The position numbers and the translations under genes were made by a program. Shown here one piece after another: positions 56,046 through 64,000 of a DNA stretch of 64,000 bases. Every line of letters begins with the position of its first letter. The stretch's first letter is position 1. Source of the DNA: Anniella stebbinsi (lineage: Eukaryota > Chordata > Lepidosauria > Squamata > Anniellidae); contig JARDYH010000006.1 of NCBI GenBank assembly GCA_029215795.1, forward strand, positions 24,443,501-24,507,500. The letters are read 5' to 3'. The notes under the pieces are model-generated. The model searched no databases, was not told where the DNA came from, and saw only the letters and a list, made by a program, of their open reading frames with translations.

Positions 56046-57660
56046 TCAGCTCAGTCACTCTTCTCCCAGCCTGGCTTCCTTCCAATGTTAGAGCCAGGCT
56101 GAGGGCAAAGGGAGACTGGTGTTGTTTTTTTAAAGGACAGAATTTGAATGACTGACCATTGGGGGATGAAGATGGGAAGGTTTTGACTCCTCTTACTTGC
56201 ATGTCCCTTTATATGTGAATGAGGCAAAAATGTGATTAAATGAATGTAGCTGCTGCTGTCATATCTTAAATTGGCCCAAAGACAAAGTCACCATGATGGT
56301 GCTGCAATTCTGAAAGCCTGCAGATGCTGTGAATATAGAGATATTTCACGCAGATAGGAGTCAAAGTCTCCTTTTAATTTCCTCCAAAATATTAGGGTGC
56401 TTTAAAATGACCACTGAAGCTGATATTAGTGTTGTGAAATTAAGTGACAAGATCTTTACAATCTTTCATTTCTTTACTTTGTGTTATCTGGGATGATTTT
56501 CTACATCTACCCTTTTCAGCCTTAATCATTCTCCTATAATAAATATTTGTTTGGATATACATTTCAGAATTATGTCGGTGTTGGCTAATTTCAGAAGTGC
56601 TTGAAGTGCATGTTTAAACTGAGATTTCAATAAACAAAAGCCCTAATTAAAAATATAGCATTCATATATCATTTGCCGGTGTCAGCCACTGAGGGAATTC
56701 ATGGTAGAGACAAGATACAAAATGGGGACTTCCTTTTCCACAGTTGACTCCCTTCACCCTCTGACACACCAGGTTTCATGTACAATGCTGTATCAGAAGT
56801 AGGGACGTGTGGGTGTTGTGAAATCCATTCTGTTTGTGTTTCACGGATTGTCAGGTGTCTTTCATTGTGTCATTTGCTCATTGACAGAATTGGATGCTTT
56901 AACCAAACTTTTGTTCTACTTGTATTAATTTGCACTAGCGCTAATGCTCATTACTGCATTAGCACAAGTGTGCATTTACACAAATGCACATTAGTGCTAA
57001 TGTGCACTTGTGCACTTATGCAAATGTGCTAAATGTTTTACAGATGTTTTTTAAAAATTACTTATTTGGATCACAGCCATTTCTAAGCATGAGGACATAG
57101 TGACAACACCTTAATTTGAGGGAGATTCCTCCCCTCATTACAAGCCAAGCTCACATTCCTATCACAAGTTGGATGCAGCTCATAATGGGCTTGATTTGGC
57201 CTCATCCAAGTACACATCTAATTAGGGTCATAGAAGTAAAGTTTTCCATTGCTGCCAGAAAGTTTTGGAGCTGTATCATAATTTTCATTTCCCCCTTGCT
57301 CAAGAATTGGGAACTGGTTCCCTACAGCAATGGATGCTTCTGAACATTCTCAGGATCATCCATAGCTGAAGGATGAGACCTCTGCCATCGGCATCTGGTT
57401 TCCCTCCTGCCTTGTAAGGTAAATTTGGGAAGGGGGGGGGAACTGTGACATTGGAGGACTGGGGAGAGTGGAAGGCTGTGAAGAATCCATCTGGGGTAGG
57501 TCTTCCCAAGCCAACTATGATCAAGCCAAAGAAAGCTTGCATATCACTACAAAGAAGCATAAGAACTTCTGGGAGAAACTCAGGTTTTGGATTGGAAAGA
57601 ATTAGGAGGCTACAATGAGGACAAGCATCCTTAAACTTTATTACTCACTCAGGGTGAGTT
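56046..57660. other. No gene; short degenerate GCATTAG-type repeat
   Basis: Mostly unique AT-rich sequence. At 56931-57025 short words (TGCATTAGCAC, TGCACATTAGTGC, TGCACTTGTGC) recur with small changes in both orientations. Confidence 0.5.
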
Positions 57661-57661
57661 C

Positions 57662-57797
57662 CAGGCAGGATCTGCACTACTGCTTTATAGCGGTATTGAA
57701 GTGCACTGACAACTGTTGTGGCTCATGACACATTCCATATACTGTCTTCAAACCACTTTCAAAGTATTATATCCTGCTTGGTATAGATCTGGCCCCA
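57662..57797. mobile_element. Foldback MITE, GATCTGCAC-type ends
   Basis: GCAGGATCTGCACTACTGCT to GGTATAGATCTGGCCCC, internal CAACTGTTGTGGCTCATGAC. Same family as 17145-17278. Confidence 0.8.
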
Positions 57798-58011
57798 TTG
57801 ATACAAAGAAAAGGTGCTAATGAAGACAAATGGCTGAATTTTAAAAATTGGATCTTTTATTGCCTCTGACACATAAATCAAAATGGTGTGGTTTCAGCCA
57901 GTAATGTAATTCCTACAATGATATCGTTCCATTTTCCATTGTCTTCAAAACAATGAGAAACAGCCTTCCAGCTGGACCTGAAAGTTAATGTGCAATGTTT
58001 TTACCAGGGCC
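57798..58011. other. Spacer, nothing recognised
   Basis: Short unique sequence between two members of one MITE family. Confidence 0.4.
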
Positions 58012-58122
58012 AGATCTACACCAAGTTTGATAGTGGTTTGAATACGGTATATGGAATGTGTCCTAGGCCCCAACAGTTGTCAATACCATTATAAAGCATT
58101 ATAAAGCATTAGTGAGGAACCT
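58012..58122. mobile_element. Foldback MITE, GATCTACACC-type, opposite orientation
   Basis: GGCCAGATCTACACCAAG, then GGTATATGGAATGTGTCCTA and GGCCCCAACAGTTGTCAATA: the family of 57662 in reverse orientation. The right terminal repeat is degraded. Confidence 0.75.
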
Positions 58123-59045
58123 GCCTAAGCTGAATGGGGAAATAAGTTATTCTCACAGTTCACTGCCAAGAAAACAGGAATGGGAGAACAGTGGTGACTG
58201 ACTTGCATATCTGACTTGAGCCATCACAGATCAGGTGAAACTTTATAGCTAAACCCTACCACCCATCTATTGCATTGCACCATACTGGCTCAGATTTTTT
58301 AAATCTGGTTTTGATTCTCACATTATTATGCCTCACTTAAGTCTTTAGACACTTTCTCCAGTTTTAGAAGCTCTACCGCAAATCCATTTGGGCATCGCCT
58401 CCTTGGGCTTCAGAGCTTGCAGTAGCTCCCCAGCATACAGGGAAAGCTGGCCTGCTATTTGAAGAAGTCAGTTCTCTCCAGCTCTGCCCATATTTCAGAC
58501 CATATGCCATTGGTTAGGAGCATCTATATGCCCAGTTATTACAAGGTATAAAAAAGGGACTGTAGCACATACTCTTAAAGTGCACCTCCTTCTCCCTCCC
58601 ACCAACCCGTTCTTGAAATGTATGTGTGAATATGAGAGAATTCAGAAGACCAGCCACGTGGGAAATACAGCAGGACAGTAGATGAAAGTAGATTGACTTA
58701 TCACTTGGTTGCTCTTGCTCCAATCTGATTGTGAGTGCTTCTGTTGCTATGGAGTGAAAACATTAGCTATCCCTATCCCTCCATGCACTGCTGTAGTGTT
58801 TTTGTTTGTTTGTTTTCTGGTTTCTGTTTACTATGTCATCGTTTGAATTTTTGAGCTTGATTTTTGTCGCTACCGTGACTCAGCAATTACTTGCAAACAT
58901 CCCCCCCCCCACAATAGCAGCAGTGTCTCATGATTAGATTTTGTACTTAGCAGAGCCACATGAAAATACCTGGCAGAGTCCCAAAAAATAAAATGAAAAA
59001 ATGAACACGAATATGAGGGCCTTAAAATGTTGTTCTTTCCAGTCA
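58123..59045. other. No gene recognised
   Basis: Unique non-coding DNA. The phrase TTAGACACTTTCTCCAGTTT at 58347 is repeated inverted at about 60194 (AAACTGGAGAAAGTGTCTAA). The two therefore belong to an old inverted pair, with the flanks TCACATTATTATGC and GCATAACAATGTGA also shared. Confidence 0.5.
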
Positions 59046-59231
59046 CCACTGAGTAGGGTGACCAGATAAAATCCAGGTCAGGGCTCATGTAACTAACAGT
59101 TGTAGAGAAAAGGGAATTTCAGCCAGTGTCATTTGCATGCAGTTAGTTCCTGCTGAAATTCCCTTTTCTCTACAACTGTTAAAGTTACATGAGCCCTGAC
59201 CTGGATTTTATCTGGTCACCCTACCATTGAG
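59046..59231. mobile_element. 170-bp palindromic hAT-like MITE, copy f
   Basis: Element 59054-59223, ends TAGGGTGACCAGATAAAAT and its inverse. Target duplication CCACTGAG / CCATTGAG (one mismatch) at 59046-59053 and 59224-59231. It is a simple foldback, lacking the internal second half of the 320-bp copies. Confidence 0.92.
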
Positions 59232-59355
59232 GCAATTACCTTGCTAGAGAGAATTCTGCAGACATCTTCTAACAAGTAAGAATTTGCATGTCATACCTTT
59301 GTGAAAATGATTTTTACATGATTTTATCACTATATATGTGAGCAGTGCCTTCATG

Positions 59356-59356
<1 letters not shown>

Positions 59357-59386
<30 letters not shown>

Positions 59387-59409
59387 TAATAATAATAATA
59401 ATAATAATA
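59357..59409. repeat. (AAT)n microsatellite
   Basis: About 17 units with one interruption. Confidence 0.95.
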
Positions 59410-60235
59410 GAACTTACTTATTGGCATAGGCCCCTGAGGCAATGTGCCCAATTAACTTTTCATATACAAACCTATTTTAATGGTATGTGTTGCCCTATAA
59501 TTATAATTGTATCTTATTGTGTTTTAATGTTGCAGCCCCTAAGGCCTTTGAGACGTTGGGCTTTGTAATAAAAACGTTTGCACCCTGAGAACTTGTTTCT
59601 CCTTTTTCCTGACCTGACTTGGATACTCTCCTCCTTTTGGTTTTAGCTGTCATTTTTTGTGTAACACATACATTTGAGTAGCATCCCTATCAACTGACAA
59701 GAGAACTGGAATTTCAAAGCAGCTTACAAATACACTCATGCATCCCAAAAGCAGGAAAATTGCAAGCTAAGGCAGCCAGTCCTGTGAAAGTGTGTGTTTC
59801 ACGTCTGCTGCTTATGTATGCGTTTAGATAAATCTCAGGACATTCAAGTCTTCTATACACATTTATTAAGATGACTAATACATAAAAGATCTCAATGAAA
59901 CACAATCAAGCACTGAGGGAGCTTTTGTTAGTTTTACTTTCACATTTGCAGAATGAGCCCCTCCTACAATTCTCTTCAAGGACCAATACACCAGAGTGCG
60001 GGACGGGGGGAGGGGGATATTCAGCTCATGCAGGATGTTAAGGTTGGCTGCCTTAGCTTTCAATTTTCCTGGTTTGGGGTAATTTTCCTGGTTTTGTAAT
60101 CAACTTAGAAATTCCAGCTCTCTTGTCAGTTGATAGGGATGCACAAGGAGGAGGTGCCTAGGGCTCCAATGAAATTTGAGGCAGCACTTCTAAAACTGGA
60201 GAAAGTGTCTAAAGACAAAAGTGAAGCATAACAAT
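59410..60235. other. No gene; contains an old inverted pair
   Basis: The segment 59660-59780 (GTAGCATCCCTATCAACTGA, then AATTGCAAGCTAAGGCAGCC) is echoed in reverse at about 60045-60140 (GGTTGGCTGCCTTAGCTTTC, then TCTTGTCAGTTGATAGGGAT). An imperfect inverted repeat therefore encloses about 270 bp, possibly a MITE. No coding. Confidence 0.5.
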
Positions 60236-60308
60236 GTGAGAATTAAAACCAGAGAGCTTCGGCTATGGGGCGGTATATAAATGGATTAATAAATAAATAA
60301 ATAAATAA
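60236..60308 (+). mobile_element. L2-type LINE 3' tail
   Basis: CCAGAGAGCTTCGGCTATGG, then GGCGGTATATAAATGGATTA and (AATA)n. Confidence 0.85.
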
Positions 60309-60309
60309 A

Positions 60310-60480
60310 AGTCAGAGCCAGTATGGTGCAGTGCAGTGGATGGATGGATGTAGGGTTTGGCTGTAGGATATTGGGATGCAAATTCCTGTCTAGCCATGAA
60401 GTGAGTCTGGGGCAAGTCACTATATCTCTTTACAACTTAACGTACAGGGATGGCAGACAAAACAGCAAAGATCTGAGTCT
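60310..60480 (+). mobile_element. Degenerate tRNA-derived SINE, squamate type
   Basis: AGAGCCAGTATGGTGCAGTG at the start, a degraded B-box-like part (GCAAATTCCTGTCTAGCCAT), then CTGGGGCAAGTCACTATATC. The order is that of the common reptile SINE with a GGTGxAGTGG head and a GGGCxAGTCAC body. No direct repeats were found. Confidence 0.6.
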
Positions 60481-60717
60481 AGCAATACATACCAGCAGGG
60501 GAATAACATTGAGCATTTCTATATGAGGCTTTTATTGCATGTTTGTGATTGGTCACTCACAGAAGTTTGTGGGTCATTTACATGACATTGTCAATCTCCA
60601 GGGCATCTCCCACATCTTTTGACCTGAATCCTGCTTTTAAAAAGATCAGAGATAACATGGCAAAGAGCATTAATCCAATATGTTGGCAGGGTGTAATGAT
60701 GGATTTGTGCTATACTG

Positions 60718-60736
60718 CAGCACCATCTAGTGGCTC
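60718..60736 (-). promoter_or_regulatory. Strong CTCF-like motif, reverse orientation
   Basis: The minus strand reads GCCACTAGATGGTGCTGCA. The core CCACTAGATGGTGCTG fits CCASYAGRKGGCRSY with a single departure (T for C). Its orientation is opposite to PCDHA transcription, as expected for the enhancer-side sites of clustered protocadherins. Confidence 0.5.
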
Positions 60737-61844
60737 TATAATGAAACATATAGAACTTGCAGACAAATGAAGTTTCAGAATCAAAGCATGTGTCTGCCCC
60801 TGTAAAGGAGCTGATCTTAATCCTGGAAAGAATCTGGAAGCAAAAGCCCCAATAAGTTGTGGGATAAAAAGCCTGATGTGATGGCAGCCATTGAGTAAAA
60901 ACATTGGCCAGCTGGGGTGGGGATGAAAAAGTTATTTGTAACACAGATTTCAGAGATGAAACTGTAAGGATTAACATATTTTCTCCTCTGCTGTGTGTTG
61001 GTTAAATTAAGATATAACAAAGTAGTACACATTCTGAACCCATTTTCCAGAGGGGTTGCTTAAGATGAACAAATTTATTCTGGCATAAACTTCATCAGTG
61101 CTTATCAGTGTCCATGAAGCATATGCCAGAATAGCTTTGTTAGTCTTTAAAGTGCCACAAGATTCCTCATTGTATTCTGAACCCAGTAAAACATTACATC
61201 TATTTGGCTATAAAAATCTATATGATTAAATTAACTTTCATTTTCTCATTTGCTTTCTATCTTTAATTATGCAGGTTAGTGTGCAACAGTGAATCAAATC
61301 AGTCTGAAATGTTGGGCGCTTATATAGATCCACAATTTCATTTCTAGTGTTTGTAAGTACTTTGCAATATTTTATCAGATTTGTAGGGAATAATCCTTCA
61401 TGTGTGAATCTTACTCAGCCTAACTTGCCTTAATTAAATCAGAACTCTCCAGCTGGTCCCTGTTTCAGACCTGCTTTCCCACCATTTCCCTTCACACACT
61501 GTTATGCTCTTGAAGTTGCTGAAGTTGTCCTAATATAATACATATGTGTAACAATAGGCACTCTGAAAGTGATCTGAGCTTCCACAGATATTCTCAGTGC
61601 ATATGCTAACATTGCCCCATTTCCACTTGCACTTGCTGTACAATGCTGGGATGAGGTTTTCTAATTTTGTACAGCTGCTTAATCTTCAAAAGCTTTCATT
61701 TCTAAGTTCCTATTCTGGCAAGGCTCAGATTTCTTTCATTAGGTTTTCTGAAGCCTGATTTGCATGTTTATAGTTTACTTTCGAAGCTGAGGTGGTCATT
61801 CTTGATGGTTCCCTTGTCTGCAAGTTCTATATGTTTCATTACAC

Positions 61845-61862
61845 TGCTACTAGATTGCACTG
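61845..61862 (+). promoter_or_regulatory. Weaker CTCF-like motif, inverted copy of 60718
   Basis: The plus strand reads CTACTAGATTGCACTG, with three departures from the consensus-like sequence CCACTAGATGGCGCTG. It is homologous to 60718 by its flank: TTGTCTGCAAGTTCTATATG, continuing through TTTCATTA (61813-61840), is the exact inverse of 60741-60768. Binding is doubtful. Confidence 0.3.
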
Positions 61863-62068
61863 TGGCATAGTTGTAATATAGTGGGATTATGGAAGTTCAC
61901 CAGCTGTTGGAGTGATCCAGAGCATGATGAAAATTTAGCGTCGCATTTTCCCCGTTCAGAAAAAAAATGTGATAATGGTCAGCAAGCACAGGGGAAGCCC
62001 TGGAGGTTGCAATGTTGTGTAAAGGACCTGCAAACTTCCATGAGTGACATTAAAGCCTCGTGTCAAGG

Positions 62069-64000
62069 ATCATAGAATAGTAGAGTTGGAAGGGGCCTAT
62101 AAGGCCATCGAGTCCAACCCCCAGCTCAGTGCAGGAATCCACCTTAAAGCACATCTGACAGATGGCTGTCCAGCTGCCTCTTGAATGCCTCTAGTATAGG
62201 AGAGCCCACGACCTCCCTAGGTAATTGGTTCCATTGTTGTATTGCTCTAACAGTCCAGAAGTTTTTCCTGATGTCCAGACAGAATCTTGCTTCCTGTAAC
62301 TTGAACCCATTATTCCATGTCCTGCACTCTGGGATGATTGAGAAGAGATCCAGGCCCTCCTTTGTGTGACAACCGTTCAAGTATTTGAAGAGTGCTATCA
62401 TGTCTCCCCTCAGTCTTCTCCAGGCTAAACATGCCCAGTTCTTTCAATCTCTCTTCATAGAGCTTTGTTTCCAGATCCCTGATCATACTTGTTTCCCTCC
62501 TCTGAACTCCCTCCAGCTTGTCTGCATCTGAATCCTTCTTGAAATGTGGTGCCCAGAACTGGATGTGATACTCAAGATGAGGTCTAACCAGTAATATGAA
62601 AGTAAGGAGGGGATTATCCAGGAAGAATGATTTTGAAAATATATGGAGTCCATTTTTGGAATTTGTATTAAGAAAGGGGAAAGGGCACTCACCTTTAAAA
62701 GAGTCTTTACAATTTTGGAAAGATGTATAATATAATTGAGTAAATGCAGGTCTCCTGGGGGGAGGGTAGCATGGGGGGTAGTGAAGGGGTTATGTACTGT
62801 ACTTATGTTGTGTTTATGTTGTATTTTAAGTTGAAAATATAAAAAATATTTTAAAAAATTAAAAAAAGATTAGGTCTAACCAGTGCCAAATAGAGGGGAA
62901 CCAGTACCTCGTGCGATTTGGAAGCTATACTTCTATTAATGCAGCCCAAAGTAGCATTTGCTTTTTTTGCATTCACATCACACTGTTGGCTCATATTGAG
63001 CTTGTGATCTACAACAATTCCAAGATCCTTCTTGCTTGTAGTATTGCTGAGCCAAATATCCCCCATCTTGTAACTGTGCATTTGGTTTCTTTTTCCTAGG
63101 TGTAGAACTTGGCATTAATCCCTATTAAATTTAATTCCATTGTTTTCAGCCCAGCACTCCAGCCTATCAAGATCACGTTGAGTGTGTTTCTGTCTTCCAG
63201 AGTATTAGCGATCTCATCCAATTTTGGGTCATCTGCAAATTTGATAAGCATTCCCTACACCTCTTCATCCAAGTCATTAACAAAAATGTTGAAGAGAACT
63301 GGGCCCAGGAATGAGCCCTGCGGTACCTGCTTGTTACCTCCTCCCAGTTTGAGAAGATACCATAGATAAGCACTCTTTGAGTCCGATTCTGTAGCCAACT
63401 GTGGATCCACCTAATAGTTGTTCCATGTAGCCCACTTTTAGCTAGCTTGCTGATCAGAATTTCATGTGGTACTTTGTCAAAAGCTTTGCTGAAGTCAAGA
63501 TATAGTATGTCCACAGCATTCCCACAGTCCGCAAGGGAGGTTATCCGATCAAAAAATGAGATCAGATTAGTCTGGCAGGATTTGTCCTTGACAAATCCAT
63601 GCTGGCTTCTAGTAATCACTGAATTGTTTTCAAGGTCCTTTTTGCCCTTTTTGGAGATAGGGAAAACATTAGCCCTCCCCCAGTCATCTGGCACTTCACC
63701 TGTCTTCCCTGATTTTGCAAAGATAATAGACAGTGGTTCTGAGAGTTCTTCTGCCAGCTCCTTTATTACTCTAGGATGCAGTTCATCGGGCCCTGGAGAT
63801 TTGAACTCATTCAAATGAATTAGGTGTTACTTGACCATTTGTTTATCAATCTCAAACTGCAATCCTGCCCCGTCAGCTTGTACTTCATGTTTGCCAGAGG
63901 GGGTCATAGACACGCTTATGGGAGAAGACTGAGCCAAAGTAAGGATTGAGCACTTCAGCCTTTTCTTTGTCATCAATTATCAATTTGCCATCCTCATGAA
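62069..64000 (-). mobile_element. CR1 LINE, RT region and 3' end, runs off the window
   Basis: The longest CR1 here. The minus strand encodes, in several frames, FKSPGPDELHPRVIKELAEE, then TGEVPDDWGRANVFPISKKG, QHGFVKDKSCQTNLISFFDR, ILYLDFSKAFDKVPHEILIS, KSGLHGTTIRWIHSWLQNRT, and further on [15 protein letters not shown]. The FADD region is shifted out of frame near 63230. The 3' end ATCATAGAATAGTAG is intact at 62069. The 5' part continues past 64000. Interrupted by a truncated L1 at 62593-62871. Confidence 0.95.
62580..62884 (+). mobile_element. 5'-truncated L1-type insertion with 13-bp target duplication, nested in CR1
   Basis: Inserted segment 62593-62871, flanked by AGGTCTAACCAGT at 62580-62592 and 62872-62884. 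It ends in an A-rich tail (TTGAAAATATAAAAAATATT, then TAAAAAAAG), and a short translated piece ([15 protein letters not shown], antisense frame) is not informative. The duplication length and A-rich 3' end are typical of L1 target-primed insertion. Assignment to L1 rests on these and on the 3' sequence type. Confidence 0.75.

Larger units (their letters stand above)
60481..62068. other. Mostly unique region, candidate distal PCDHA enhancer (HS5-1-like position)
   Basis: About 1.6 kb with no recognised interspersed repeat, between a SINE and a CR1. It contains two CTCF-like sites in inverted orientation sharing a 28-bp exact flank (listed separately). Distance from the PCDHA stop codon is about 27.5-29 kb. 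In mammals the HS5-1 enhancer, with CTCF sites in reverse orientation to the promoters, lies at a comparable distance. This is inference from position and motif, not from aligned sequence. Confidence 0.4.

Noticed and set aside
1..64000. CRISPR arrays, operons or other prokaryotic systems
   Set aside because: LINEs, SINE, MITEs, a spliced protocadherin exon and microsatellites show vertebrate DNA; the repeats present are explained as transposons or tandem repeats.

Overview
This is vertebrate nuclear DNA, most likely from a squamate reptile (a lizard rather than a snake is a guess). The evidence is CR1 and L2 LINE fragments with the 3' ends typical of squamate genomes, a decayed Ty1/copia element, a tRNA-derived SINE of the squamate type, and very many short palindromic hAT-like elements with 8-bp target duplications. 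Only one host exon can be named. The other open frames are transposon remains or chance frames.

Host gene: 32718-33028 (+) is the last constant exon of the protocadherin-alpha cluster (PCDHA). It has a clear 3' splice acceptor and a stop codon, and is followed by about 2 kb of probable 3'UTR. Bases 1-32717 would then be the last constant intron, although constant exons 1 and 2 were not found here. Bases 35 k-64 k would be the spacer towards the beta cluster. In mammals that spacer holds the CTCF-bound HS5-1 enhancer, roughly 30 kb past this exon. At 60718-60736, about 27.7 kb past the stop codon, there is a reverse-oriented CTCF-like site. A weaker partner lies in inverted orientation at 61845-61862, and the two share an exact 28-bp flank.

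Region by region: 1-1.3 k, a long copy of a CTCTACAAG-ended MITE. 2-3.8 k, CR1 fragments. 3.8-10.3 k, a GC-rich hAT-like element whose interior is an array of ~237-bp palindromes, within a near-identical 3.2-kb tandem duplication. 10.4-11.6 k, MITEs. 12.4-15.9 k, a probable PIF/Harbinger fossil (Myb-like part plus transposase part) split by a CR1. 16-24.9 k, hairpin elements, a non-LTR RT fragment, a 23-kb foldback element and a CR1-type ORF1 relic. 25.36-28.83 k, Ty1/copia (-). 29.43-30.49 k, a second GC-rich hAT-like element in reverse orientation. 32.7-35 k, the PCDHA exon and 3'UTR. 35.8-37 k, a CR1/L3-type LINE. 38.27-39.05 k, a second hAT-like family with the same kind of palindromic core. 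40-47 k, MITEs, CR1 and L2. 49-53.7 k, foldback MITEs, L2 tails and a CR1 with a nested MITE. 55-59 k, more MITEs. 60.2-62.06 k, the mostly unique CTCF-like region. 62.07-64 k, a CR1 with a nested truncated L1, running off the window.

The most unusual pattern is that two hAT-like families with different sequences share one internal plan: palindromes centred on a CRE-like TGATGAC(R)TCATCA core inside GGCGCGC, bounded on both strands by GTAAG splice-donor-like ends.
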